From: Spirosoma sp. KCTC 42546
GTDB lineage: Bacteria; Bacteroidota; Bacteroidia; Cytophagales; Spirosomataceae
Direction: 5' to 3'
DNA length: 64,000 nt
Assembly: GCF_006965485.1 (NCBI RefSeq)
Contig: NZ_CP041360.1
Location: 6,242,501-6,306,500, forward strand
A program made the translations under genes and the position numbers. Under the pieces are notes generated by a model. It was given only the letters and a program-made list of their open reading frames with translations. It did no database searches and was not told the DNA's origin. Positions 9,503 to 18,397 of this stretch are shown here, piece after piece. Position 1 is the first letter of the stretch. Each line of letters opens with the position of its first letter.

Positions 9503-10666
9503 TTAGTTTATTTGCTTGTTAACAGATGGCGCCTGAACAGTACCCGGATTCGACTGCATAAGTCGAAACAAAGCATCGCCCACACGCTGATTCACCAGAG
9601 CACTGGCATGGCCATCATTACGGCCTACAACCCGATCGTTCGGGGCAATATCGCCCATGAGTTTACCAACATCCAGAATGGGTACGTTACTGCGTTGAAA
9701 GAAGTCAACTACAGGTTTAACGTACACAGCTGTTTTTTCAATATTGTGCGAGAACGGAAACATAACAACGTAAAAGCGGGAATTATGCTCCTGTGCGTAG
9801 GTTATGAATTTGTTAAGGTCGCTTAAGTGGTCGTTAATAATGGCCGGTGTGCCGTAGGCAGTGCGGGCGTATGTATCAAAAGGCGCAAAATTACCGTGTG
9901 GAAACTGCCAGTATAAATAATTGAGCAAATACGACTTAATAAACAGCGACTGTACAGCGCGGGGCATATCCGAATACGGCTCAAATCCAGCAGGAACTAA
10001 CCCATGATCGCGGGCTACCTTTTCAATGTCGTTCGGGAAATACTGCAAAACCAACACGTCAGGCGTTTTGCCAAACTTTACCAGCCGAGCGTATTCATCA
10101 CGCGTATCGGAGCCTGATATACCGAGGTTGTATGTTACATACTCTTTGGTACCTAATTTTTCGCTAAGAACATTCCCGTACCGTTCGTCAGCTGATTTGA
10201 GACCGTGACCCGACGTAAACGAGTCGCCCACCACCAAAACGTTCTTTTTACCTACTGTATCAACTTTTGTCGTATCCCGATAATCGCCGACCATGGGAGG
10301 CCAGTAGCGTTCAAACCAGATATGCGATGCCAGTGTAAGACCTCCTTCCTGGCTTTGGGAAATGCACATAAAGATGATCTCAACAAAAACCAACAGCCCA
10401 ACAAGTGGAACAAACAGGGTGGCTAAATTACCAAGAAACTTCGGTGGCTTCGGATTTTTGACAACGCCATAATAGTAGCAGCGAAGCAGTTCAATAACGA
10501 TCAGCACCAGGATACACCCTTTTGCCAGTCGAACATATACGTTATCAAACAAACCTTTGTGTGGGTAATCGAACGTAACATGCAGTCGATCACCGTAATA
10601 CAAAATAAAGGCCAGGAATCCGAGCAAAAGCAGACGGACGGCACTGGATACAAGTTTTGATCCCAT
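9503..10666 (-). CDS. Membrane-anchored SGNH/GDSL hydrolase
   Basis: 387 residues. About three N-terminal membrane helices (~1-110) anchor an SGNH-type domain with the nucleophile block VLVVGDSFTSGHG and the later NLGISG and DGHAS (C-terminal Asp/His) motifs. The family includes esterases and acetyltransferase-associated hydrolases acting on glycans. Position directly after the carbamoyltransferase suggests both modify the same secondary metabolite or surface glycan; the substrate is unknown. Confidence 0.85.
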   Translation of the reverse strand: MGSKLVSSAVRLLLLGFLAFILYYGDRLHVTFDYPHKGLFDNVYVRLAKGCILVLIVIELLRCYYYGVVKNPKPPKFLGNLATLFVPLVGLLVFVEIIFMCISQSQEGGLTLASHIWFERYWPPMVGDYRDTTKVDTVGKKNVLVVGDSFTSGHGLKSADERYGNVLSEKLGTKEYVTYNLGISGSDTRDEYARLVKFGKTPDVLVLQYFPNDIEKVARDHGLVPAGFEPYSDMPRAVQSLFIKSYLLNYLYWQFPHGNFAPFDTYARTAYGTPAIINDHLSDLNKFITYAQEHNSRFYVVMFPFSHNIEKTAVYVKPVVDFFQRSNVPILDVGKLMGDIAPNDRVVGRNDGHASALVNQRVGDALFRLMQSNPGTVQAPSVNKQIN

Positions 10667-10695
10667 CAGGACAGATCGTTCGGGAGTGTGTTTGG

Positions 10696-12558
10696 CTAGT
10701 CTAAAACAAATTCTTCTTTCCAGTTATCTTTCTCCTGCCACTCAGGTTGCTGGCGCTTATCGAACAGGAAATTACCGACCACCAAATAATCCATTTCGGT
10801 ACGCATGAAGCAACGGTAGGCATCATCCGGCGTAGAAACGATAGGCTCGCCCCGTACGTTGAAACTGGTGTTAACAATGACGCCATAGCCCGTAAGTTTC
10901 TTAAACGAGTCGATCAACTGATAGTAGCGCGGGTTGGTATCTTTATGAACCGTTTGAATCCGGGCAGAGTAGTCGATGTGCGTAATGGAAGGTAAATCGG
11001 AGCGCTGATAGTACAGCTTTTCGCGCAGTGGGAAACTGGCATAGTCGGCAGGAACGGGTGTCCGGCGACTTTCGGCTACCGGATGCACTAGCAGCATATA
11101 GGGTGAAATACCGTCATAATCAAAATACTCGGCACAATCTTCGGCCAGAACCGAGGGAGCAAACGGCCGGAAGGACTCGCGGTATTTGATCTTCAGATTC
11201 AGTTTTTTCTGCATTTCGGCGTTCCGTGGATCACCCAGGATACTCCGTCCACCCAGGGCTCTTGGACCAAACTCCATCCGCCCCTGTACCCAGCCAACTA
11301 CATTGCCTTCAGCTAATAAACGGGCCGCTTCGGTACTTAACTCAGCAAAATCCGTAAAATGAGTTGAAACAGCTTTATACTTAACAGCCATCAACTCAAC
11401 ATCCAGATCCGAAAACGTTGGTCCCAGATAAGAGCCCCGCATGGCATCGCGCTCGGTGGTAACTATACGTTCTTTACCAAAATAGATGTGGTAAGCTGCC
11501 AGGGCTGCTCCTAACGCGCCACCCGCATCACCGGCGGCTGGCTGAATAAAGATGTCTTTGAACAGGCCAGCAGCCTGTAGTTTTCCGTTCGATACACAGT
11601 TCAGTGCGACCCCACCCGCCATAACCAGTGCATCGGCATTAGTCAGGCGTTTGGCTTCACGAGCCATATTTAGCACCACTTCTTCGGTCAGATACTGAAT
11701 AGCCAACCCCAGATTACAGTGATAATCTTTCAGTTCATCTTCAGGCTGACGCTGCGGAAATCCAAACAGCTCTGCCCATTTGGCCTCTTTCACCATGGTT
11801 AGGCCAGTAGCATAATCGAAATACTCCTGATTGAGCCAAATGGACCCATCGGGGCGAAGGTCAACTAATTTTTCTTTGATGATGGCCATATACCGGGCTA
11901 CATCAGGCGAATTTGGGTCCCCATAAGGTGCCAGACCCATCAATTTATACTCGCCGGAATTTACCCGAAAGCCCAGAAAATAGGTAAATGCCGAATATAA
12001 CAGCCCCAGCGAGTGTGGGAACCGCATTTCTTTCAGGATAGAAATGTTTTTACCCTCCCCTAAACCTATGGAAGCCGTTGCCCATTCGCCAACGCCATCG
12101 ACGGTCAGAATAGCCGCCCGCTCGAATGGAGATGGATAAAAAGCACTGGCTCCATGCGAGAGGTGGTGCTCAGGAAAAAGCAGTTTCACTTTTTTAGATG
12201 GGTCGTATCCTAGCTTCTCTAACTCCTGACGAATGAGCCGCTTAAGAAATAATTTTTCTTTCAACCAAACCGGAATCGATAGCAAAAAAGACCGAATTCC
12301 CTGGGGAGCAAAGGCGTAATAGGTTTCAAGCAGCCGCTCAAATTTGAGCAGTGGCTTATCGTAAAAAACAATGGCGTCTAGTTTATTGAGATCGGCCCCG
12401 CCATACTGAAGACAGTATTTAATAGCCTGAGCAGGAAAACCCGGATCGTGCTTTTTACGGGTAAATCGCTCTTCCTGAGCAGCGGCAACGATACGACCAT
12501 CTTCAATCAATGCAGCTGCCGAATCGTGATAAAAAGCAGAAATACCTAATATAGTCAT
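10696..12558 (-). CDS. Carbamoyltransferase, NodU/CmcH/TobZ family
   Basis: 620 residues. The N-terminal Kae1-like domain (GISAFYHDSAAAL; HHLSHGASAFYPSPF with metal-binding histidines) makes carbamoyl-adenylate. The C-terminal YrdC-like part (GRMEFGPRALGGRSILGDPR) completes the TobZ-type architecture, and length is typical. It transfers carbamoyl from carbamoyl phosphate to a hydroxyl of a sugar or natural product. It heads the operon with SGNH hydrolase, DUF5989 and SxtJ-like genes. The promoter should lie in 12559-12600, but no strong box was identified. Confidence 0.93.
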   Translation of the reverse strand: MTILGISAFYHDSAAALIEDGRIVAAAQEERFTRKKHDPGFPAQAIKYCLQYGGADLNKLDAIVFYDKPLLKFERLLETYYAFAPQGIRSFLLSIPVWLKEKLFLKRLIRQELEKLGYDPSKKVKLLFPEHHLSHGASAFYPSPFERAAILTVDGVGEWATASIGLGEGKNISILKEMRFPHSLGLLYSAFTYFLGFRVNSGEYKLMGLAPYGDPNSPDVARYMAIIKEKLVDLRPDGSIWLNQEYFDYATGLTMVKEAKWAELFGFPQRQPEDELKDYHCNLGLAIQYLTEEVVLNMAREAKRLTNADALVMAGGVALNCVSNGKLQAAGLFKDIFIQPAAGDAGGALGAALAAYHIYFGKERIVTTERDAMRGSYLGPTFSDLDVELMAVKYKAVSTHFTDFAELSTEAARLLAEGNVVGWVQGRMEFGPRALGGRSILGDPRNAEMQKKLNLKIKYRESFRPFAPSVLAEDCAEYFDYDGISPYMLLVHPVAESRRTPVPADYASFPLREKLYYQRSDLPSITHIDYSARIQTVHKDTNPRYYQLIDSFKKLTGYGVIVNTSFNVRGEPIVSTPDDAYRCFMRTEMDYLVVGNFLFDKRQQPEWQEKDNWKEEFVLD

Positions 12559-12682
12559 GTACTATGATACTGGACAAACAGCGCCAAAAGTAACTGATTT
12601 TTTTGGCAAACATACCATATGACTTACTCTACGGTAAACCAGCCACTAACGAGGAATTAGACTTTAGGGAGGCAAAAAAGAG

Positions 12683-12690
12683 TATCTTTG
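12683..12690 (+). promoter_or_regulatory. Bacteroidota -7 box of the ppx/gppA-like gene
   Basis: TATCTTTG fits TAnnTTTG. Transcription would start near 12697, so the inverted repeat at 12705-12770 would occupy almost the whole 5' leader. The -33 element is weak (TTTA at 12663). Confidence 0.5.
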
Positions 12691-12704
12691 GCCCAAATTA
12701 ATGA

Positions 12705-12770
12705 GTGAATGAGCGAATTAGTGAATGAGCGAATAGAAGCTACCAATCATTCACTAATTCGCTCATTCAC
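12705..12770 (+). repeat. Gene-boundary inverted repeat, 24-bp perfect arms
   Basis: Arms 12705-12728 and 12747-12770 are perfect complements around an 18-nt loop. Each arm is built from the direct repeat GTGAATGA/GCGAATTA. The 3' arm ends 21 bp before the ATG of the next gene. There is no U-tract, so it is not an ordinary terminator. Confidence 0.9.
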
Positions 12771-12791
12771 TAATTCACTAATTGATTAATA

Positions 12792-13679
12792 ATGAAACTG
12801 GCAGCCATTGATATCGGTTCCAACGCAGCTCGTCTGCAAATCTCAACAGTCTTGCACAACGATAGTCTGGTCAGCTTTAAGCGTGTCGAGTATGTACGCT
12901 TTCCGCTCCGGTTGGGACATGATGTGTTCAATTTTGGCGCACTGACGCCGGAAAGTGAAGCGCGTACCACTAAACTTCTGCAAGCCTATAAACTGCTTAT
13001 GGAGTTGCATGAGGTAGAGGGCTACATGGCCTGTGCTACATCGGCCATGCGTGAATCATCGAACGGCCACGAAATAGCCGACCGTATTGAAGCCGCTACA
13101 GGCATTAAAATCCACATTATAGACGGCAGTAAAGAGGCAGAACTCATCAACAATGTAGTGGTTCAGGCCCTTGACGATCAACAATATCTGCACATTGATG
13201 TTGGCGGAGGAAGTACAGAGCTAAATGTTTACGAAAACCGAAAAAAAATAAATTCCAAGTCGTTTAAAATAGGCTCCGTTCGATTACTGGAAGGAAAAGA
13301 ACATAAAGGAGCCTGGCGTAAAATTGAGGATTGGGTCGAGGATAATGTTGACGCAACCCGCGAAATTACGGCAGTTGGTACAGGAGGTAATATCAGCAAA
13401 TTGTTTAATCTGGCCTCCAAAACCTCAGAACTGGAAACAACCCGAACCGAGATTGAACGCATTCGGGATTACATTGCGAGCTTCAGTCAGGAAGATCGTA
13501 TCAACAAGCTTCGCCTGAATGCCGACCGGGCCGATGTGATTGTACCAGCCGCCGACATTTATATTTCAGTGATGAAGTGGGCTGGTGCCAGCAGAATTAT
13601 TGTGCCAGATTTGGGTTTAAAAGATGGAATTATTCAACAAGTGTACGCGCAACGGGGTAAACGGAAGTCTATGCCCTGA
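12792..13679 (+). CDS. Ppx/GppA phosphatase family protein
   Basis: 295 residues. Actin-like ATPase fold with the phosphate-1 loop AAIDIGSNAARLQI at the N-terminus and the phosphate-2 loop DVGGGSTELNV near residue 135. Length matches short Ppx/GppA forms (exopolyphosphatase or pppGpp phosphohydrolase) without the C-terminal HD domain. It hydrolyses polyphosphate or guanosine pentaphosphate; sequence alone does not decide which. It has its own promoter, a long 5' hairpin and a terminator. Confidence 0.9.
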   Translation: MKLAAIDIGSNAARLQISTVLHNDSLVSFKRVEYVRFPLRLGHDVFNFGALTPESEARTTKLLQAYKLLMELHEVEGYMACATSAMRESSNGHEIADRIEAATGIKIHIIDGSKEAELINNVVVQALDDQQYLHIDVGGGSTELNVYENRKKINSKSFKIGSVRLLEGKEHKGAWRKIEDWVEDNVDATREITAVGTGGNISKLFNLASKTSELETTRTEIERIRDYIASFSQEDRINKLRLNADRADVIVPAADIYISVMKWAGASRIIVPDLGLKDGIIQQVYAQRGKRKSMP

Positions 13680-13729
13680 AAGGCTATTCCAGTTGGAATA
13701 CGATGGAAATGATACATTCGTGCTGCAAA

Positions 13730-13790
13730 AAAAAGTCAGCCTACCACTAACTTAATTCAAAAAATAAAGTAACTGGTAGGCTGACTTTTT
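13730..13790 (+). terminator. Strong rho-independent terminator
   Basis: Seventeen-bp perfect arms 13730-13746 (AAAAAGTCAGCCTACCA) and 13774-13790 end in a T-tract. It terminates the Ppx/GppA gene. Confidence 0.88.
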
Positions 13791-13880
13791 CACGAGCGCA
13801 TTAAATTTGGTTAATCTTTTATTTCCGGCTATATATTGCGGATTAGCCCGGCAAAAGAAGTAATTATTAACTACCGTAAC

Positions 13881-15248
13881 ATGGATGTACTGCCAACTGC
13901 TCATTTACAGCAGCGACTTGATGCCCTGGCGCTTGAAAACACCTTATTGAAGTCTCAGATTGACCAGCAGGGAATCAATCAGCGCTTTCTTCTGGAGTTC
14001 TCAGACCGATTTGCCACGTACAAGGTTGGTGATGAGTTCTTTCACTCACTCGTTAGCTACATTACCGAGCAAACAAAGCTTGACTATGTATTTCTGGGCG
14101 AGTTGGTTGAACCGTCGCCGGGTGCATTTGCCATTCGTACGTATGCCCTTACCGCTAATGGCCAGACCGTTGGCAACATCCAGTACGACCTTCCCGATGG
14201 TCCCTGTGAGCAGGTTATTCAGGGTAAGCTATCTACCTACCCCAGCCAATGCCGGCGACTCTTTCCTAAAAACCAAACCCTGGTTCAGTTCAATGTGGAA
14301 GGCTATATTGGCTATCCATTATACGACACGAAAGGCCATGCGTTCGGGATACTGACCGTCATGCACCAATCGCCTATTAACGAACCAGAGTACATTGCCT
14401 CGCTTTTAAAAATTGTAGCCAAACGAGCCGAATTTGAACTTGAACGGATTCGCTACGAAACAGAACTGAAAGAAATCAATCAGACCCTGTTAGAAAAAAA
14501 TCAGGAACTCATACACCGGAATGCCGAATTGGCCTCATTCAGTTATGTCGCTTCGCACGATTTGCAGGAGCCATTGCGTAAAATTCAGGCCTTTGGCGAT
14601 CGGTTGAAGACAAGCTATGCCCCCAAATTAGACGAAGAAGGGACAGATATTGTTGACCGAATGGTTCTGGCAGCCAAGCGCATGTCGATGCTTATCAAAG
14701 ACTTACTCGATTACTCCCGGCTCACGCTTCGCTCCGATAGTTGGGGACCTCAGCCTTTAGCGGCACTAATGGGTGTTGTAGTAAGCGAATTGGAAATTAG
14801 CATTCAGGATACGGGGGCGCTGATCCAGGTAGGCAAACTGGATACAATACCTGGCGATGCCAGTCAACTTATCCAGTTATTTCAGAACCTGCTTTCCAAC
14901 GCAATCAAATTTATGAAACCTGGCACTGTGCCCCATATTCAGATTGAGAGTCGGCGGGTCAGTAGCACAGAACTCCCGGCAGCATTTTTGCCAATAGCTA
15001 CCCAGACCGAATACTGCCAGATAGACATCTGTGATAATGGAATCGGATTCGATGCCCATCAGGCAGAACGTATATTTGGTACATTCCAGCGACTGCATGG
15101 ACAGGGTAAATATCCCGGTACTGGCATTGGCCTGGCTATTGCCAAAAAGATTGCAGAAAATCACCGGGGATACATCATGGCAATGAGCCAACCCGGTAAA
15201 GGAGCCACATTCAGTGTCTACTTACCAACACAGGACGTCCTAAACTAA
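13881..15248 (+). CDS. GAF-domain sensor histidine kinase
   Basis: 455 residues from the ATG at 13881; a TTG 45 bp upstream is in frame but less likely. An N-terminal coiled coil is followed by a GAF domain (~45-205), a second coiled coil, HisKA with SYVASHDLQEPLRKI (phospho-acceptor His), and HATPase with QNLLSNAIKF, DNGIGFD and GTGIGLAIAKKI. No membrane helix, so it is cytoplasmic. No adjacent response regulator; the partner is elsewhere. Gap 15249-15376 shows nothing clear. Confidence 0.92.
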   Translation: MDVLPTAHLQQRLDALALENTLLKSQIDQQGINQRFLLEFSDRFATYKVGDEFFHSLVSYITEQTKLDYVFLGELVEPSPGAFAIRTYALTANGQTVGNIQYDLPDGPCEQVIQGKLSTYPSQCRRLFPKNQTLVQFNVEGYIGYPLYDTKGHAFGILTVMHQSPINEPEYIASLLKIVAKRAEFELERIRYETELKEINQTLLEKNQELIHRNAELASFSYVASHDLQEPLRKIQAFGDRLKTSYAPKLDEEGTDIVDRMVLAAKRMSMLIKDLLDYSRLTLRSDSWGPQPLAALMGVVVSELEISIQDTGALIQVGKLDTIPGDASQLIQLFQNLLSNAIKFMKPGTVPHIQIESRRVSSTELPAAFLPIATQTEYCQIDICDNGIGFDAHQAERIFGTFQRLHGQGKYPGTGIGLAIAKKIAENHRGYIMAMSQPGKGATFSVYLPTQDVLN

Positions 15249-15376
15249 CTGTACTCAAGTAATAGACCGTACCGTTCGGTACTACAGGCAAAAGCGCACT
15301 CGTTTTCGCTGAAATGACAAACGGTTAAACAGCTTCCAGAACAGAAGCATCCATAGAATCAATAGAAACTAAAGAA

Positions 15377-16228
15377 TCAACGTACTCTCGTTAGTTTCTG
15401 AATAACGATGGGTACGCACCGAACAGGCGGGCAGGCGCAGGATATGTTTGCCAGCGTTACCGACCGTTCGACAAAGCAGCCGAATACGCTGTATATTCTC
15501 ACTCCATACGTCTCCGGTTTACCCGTACGCGTAAGATTACGAACAATAATCCCATCACTGGGTATTGGGTGGCTTTCGCCAGAAAATAATCCATTGTTTG
15601 CGACTTCATACCGATCCGTTGGCTCAAAGCCAACAATGCCCACCCACCCATCAGCCGCCGACTCCGATCCAGTACAGGTTGCTTCCTGCGCCTTAATAGT
15701 AGCCGTTGCGTTTGCTTTAATTGTAACTGTAACTAAGGCAAATGGTCGGCAATTGGCATCGGCAGGTAGGGGCTTTACCAGACCATAGACATAATATACT
15801 CTGTCTGTAGTTGATGTAGTTGGGGGGAAAGCAATGGTTCGCATAGTAGCGATGCCATTTGATGAAATCAGTTCGCCAAGAGACGTTCCATCCGTGCGAT
15901 CATAGGGATTCGTTTGCGGGCTATCAAATCGTACTAACTCGATCTTATCCGGCCAGAAAACGCTGGTCTTAACCTGTAAGCTATCAATGATGTAGCCGGT
16001 ACAAGCTGTTACCGAAGTCTGATCCGTGTTGGCAATTGTTGGACAATCAGCCGCCTGCGCTAGCGTAGTGAGAGGAGTTAAGAACGAAAACAGTACCAGC
16101 CAGATACCTATACCTATGGTGCTGATTAGTGATTTAGTAAAGGGAGTTGATTTTCCTACTTCAGATGAGGACTGATTACTCCCTGCATATCGCCTGAAAT
16201 TAAGCGCTACTGCGGTTAGTTGCTTCAT
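15377..16228 (-). CDS. Secreted Cys-containing protein, unknown function
   Basis: 283 residues with a long N-terminus and a signal-like hydrophobic segment (~35-58) ending AQAADC. The mature part is beta-rich with several Cys and ends in a Cys/Pro-rich tail (CACPPVRCVPIVIQKLTRVR). I do not recognise a named domain. It is probably exported; it lacks an obvious type IX C-terminal signal. It is convergent with the upstream kinase gene. Confidence 0.6.
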   Translation of the reverse strand: MKQLTAVALNFRRYAGSNQSSSEVGKSTPFTKSLISTIGIGIWLVLFSFLTPLTTLAQAADCPTIANTDQTSVTACTGYIIDSLQVKTSVFWPDKIELVRFDSPQTNPYDRTDGTSLGELISSNGIATMRTIAFPPTTSTTDRVYYVYGLVKPLPADANCRPFALVTVTIKANATATIKAQEATCTGSESAADGWVGIVGFEPTDRYEVANNGLFSGESHPIPSDGIIVRNLTRTGKPETYGVRIYSVFGCFVERSVTLANISCACPPVRCVPIVIQKLTRVR

Positions 16229-16334
16229 ACATTTCGCTTCATTACGGTTACTCTGCGTTATGGGTTAAACCACAAAGACCGTTATTAACTGTTAAACCGG
16301 CCGTCACAAGCAAGGACTTGCCGTTACTTACTGC

Positions 16335-17324
16335 ATGCTAGTATCGTCGCAACAAGTGATACAACATATTAACATGAACGAATATACTATCCTACTCCAA
16401 CAAAACCCAAAACCAGCTGATGTTCCTGAATTTCACCAATGTGGTTTTCTATTTAATGACTACAATCATCTTCGGCAACAAGACGAAGGCTACCTTTATT
16501 TACTGACAGCCCTGAACAAAACCACTCGACGAGCCGATGCCCGATGTGCTTTTTTTATTCGTTCCAATGAGGCTGTTAGCCCTCAGGCAGCACCATTTGG
16601 CTCTATCGAATTTTCTAAAACACTCCCAGAGCCAGTTTTAGTTAATTTCCTGGATTTGCTTGTCGAAACTGCTCGCACAGTCGACGTTGCTAGTTTGCGG
16701 ATCGTTAATTACCCGAACTGTTATGCACCTGAACAAGCCAGTCTTTTGACTACCCATTTGATCAATCATGGTTTTCGCATACGAGAAACAAGTCAAACGT
16801 TCTTTTTACCTATTACCGCCAATCCGTTTGAACAGACGATTACCCCCGCTGAACGCCGACGATTGCATAAATGCAGGGAAGCTGGCTTCCAGTTTATGCA
16901 TTGGAAAACTCCAGACATCAGTAAGGTGATTGAATTTTTACAGGGAACTCGCTATCAGAAAGGCTACCCACTCACTATAGCGCCAGAAAAGCTAACCAAC
17001 CTACTACGAGGTTTCCCAAATCACGTTTCTGTTTTTACGGTAAATGATGGCGTTAAACCCATTGCCTTAACAGTAGCGGTGCGCGTTCGGGAGGATATAG
17101 TGTACAACTTCCTGCCAGCCTCGCATCCCGCTTATCACACATTTAGTCCTATGGTTATGCTCATAGGTGAGCTGTTCGCCTATTGTCAAAAACAAAAAAT
17201 CAAACTACTTGACTTAGGGGTGTCACTCGATGATAACCACCAGCCTAAACCCAGTCTGATACGTTTCAAACGGAACCTAGGTGCCCAGGAATCCCCCAAA
17301 CTGGTTTTCGAGAAGCTGTTTTGA
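16335..17324 (+). CDS. FemAB/BioF2-like GNAT acyltransferase
   Basis: 329 residues; an alternative ATG at 16374 would remove 13 residues. The C-terminal half has the GNAT/FemAB pattern: TPAERRRLHKCREAGF near 170, then a core beta region ending LLDLGVSLDDNHQPKPSLIRFKRNLGA. Such proteins transfer amino-acyl or acyl groups to cell-envelope precursors or sugars. It is the first gene of the glycan locus that follows, so a role in decorating surface glycan is plausible. Confidence 0.65.
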   Translation: MLVSSQQVIQHINMNEYTILLQQNPKPADVPEFHQCGFLFNDYNHLRQQDEGYLYLLTALNKTTRRADARCAFFIRSNEAVSPQAAPFGSIEFSKTLPEPVLVNFLDLLVETARTVDVASLRIVNYPNCYAPEQASLLTTHLINHGFRIRETSQTFFLPITANPFEQTITPAERRRLHKCREAGFQFMHWKTPDISKVIEFLQGTRYQKGYPLTIAPEKLTNLLRGFPNHVSVFTVNDGVKPIALTVAVRVREDIVYNFLPASHPAYHTFSPMVMLIGELFAYCQKQKIKLLDLGVSLDDNHQPKPSLIRFKRNLGAQESPKLVFEKLF

Positions 17325-17342
17325 CAGGATTATTTTCAACAG

Positions 17343-17395
17343 GATTACAGGATTAACGGGATTTTCAAGAATCAAACCTGCTTAATCCTGTAATC
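17343..17395 (+). repeat. Gene-boundary inverted repeat, 14-bp arms
   Basis: GATTACAGGATTAA (17343-17356) pairs with 17382-17395. The left side is part of a run of ACAGGATTA-type direct repeats starting just after the stop of the acyltransferase gene. Same design as the other junction repeats. Confidence 0.75.
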
Positions 17396-17477
17396 TCGCC
17401 CAGTCGTATCTAACTCCGGTCTGCTATTTTCTTCGTTATTTTGTAAAAAAAAGGCTGTCTTAGCAGGAGCCTACTGC

Positions 17478-18380
17478 ATGATTGAAGCTGGGTTTAATTC
17501 GGTTAATCAATTCCTGAGTGAGTTGTTTGCATCGCTGGTATCGCTACTGAAGGTGGCGATTCGTGGCCGTCATACTACCCGGTTACCGGATCGGCAACGG
17601 CCCATTTGCTCGGTGCTAGGTAATGGTCCATCTTTAAAGGAATCCCTGGTTGATCAGTTCGACTTTATTAGTCAAACCGAAATTGTTTGCGTAAACAACT
17701 TCGCGCACGCCGATATTTTCACCCGCCTACGGCCGCAGGACTACGTCATTTCAGACCCCAACTACTTCGTTTTCACAGAACAAACCACCGACCGCGACGA
17801 CATTCGCCGGACGTTGTCTGTTTTCCTGGAGAAAGTAGAGTGGCCCATGCTTTTGTATGTCCCACACTTTGCCAAAGGCTCTTACCTGCTGGGCAAGATT
17901 GAGCAGGGCAATCCACTCATTAAGGTCGTCTATTTTAACTATACGGTTGTTCGTGGTTTCCAATGGCTGGTTTATTGGCTCTACGCGAAAGGACTGGGCA
18001 TGCCACAGGCACAGACGGTTATTATTGCTGCTCTGGCGCTGATGATCAACCGGAAGTTCGATGCCATTTACCTCTTCGGAGCCGATACATCCTGGCACGA
18101 GGAAATCCGACTGAACGACAAAAATCAACTATTAATCAAGCAGATACATTTTTACGATAAACCTAAAGACGTATCGCACCAGCCCGTGTATTCAGATGCA
18201 CACCGGCAACGCACCTTTTCGATGGCGTCGCAGTTTCTGTCCTTTCACAAAGTATTTCGAGGGTACGAAGTAGTGCGTGATTACGCCGACCATCGGGGCG
18301 TTCGGATCGTAAATGCCAGTGCTAAAAGTTATATCGACGCGTTTGAACGGGAACCAGTTAGTCAGTCGATAAGCCAATAA
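17478..18380 (+). CDS. MptE/DUF115-like protein, candidate pseudaminyltransferase
   Basis: 300 residues. Near residue 45 is SVLGNGPSLKESL, then EIVCVNNFAHADI and DYVISDPNYF, and later a KFDAIYLFGADTSWHE motif. This layout (GNGPS loop, CVN, D-P, GxD) is shared by DUF115/MptE-like Maf flagellin glycosyltransferases and by GT42 sialyltransferases. Because it precedes a complete pseudaminic acid pathway, transfer of pseudaminic acid to glycan or protein is a fair hypothesis. The family assignment is by motif only. Confidence 0.6.
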   Translation: MIEAGFNSVNQFLSELFASLVSLLKVAIRGRHTTRLPDRQRPICSVLGNGPSLKESLVDQFDFISQTEIVCVNNFAHADIFTRLRPQDYVISDPNYFVFTEQTTDRDDIRRTLSVFLEKVEWPMLLYVPHFAKGSYLLGKIEQGNPLIKVVYFNYTVVRGFQWLVYWLYAKGLGMPQAQTVIIAALALMINRKFDAIYLFGADTSWHEEIRLNDKNQLLIKQIHFYDKPKDVSHQPVYSDAHRQRTFSMASQFLSFHKVFRGYEVVRDYADHRGVRIVNASAKSYIDAFEREPVSQSISQ

Positions 18381-18397
18381 ATACGTCCTAAACACCT

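Noticed and set aside
15262..15282. Small GTACCG/CGGTAC hairpin after the GAF kinase gene
   Set aside because: Only six base pairs, no T-tract; too weak to annotate.
17478..18380. Firm call as GT42 sialyltransferase
   Set aside because: Motif order fits both GT42 and DUF115/Maf families; sequence reading alone cannot decide.
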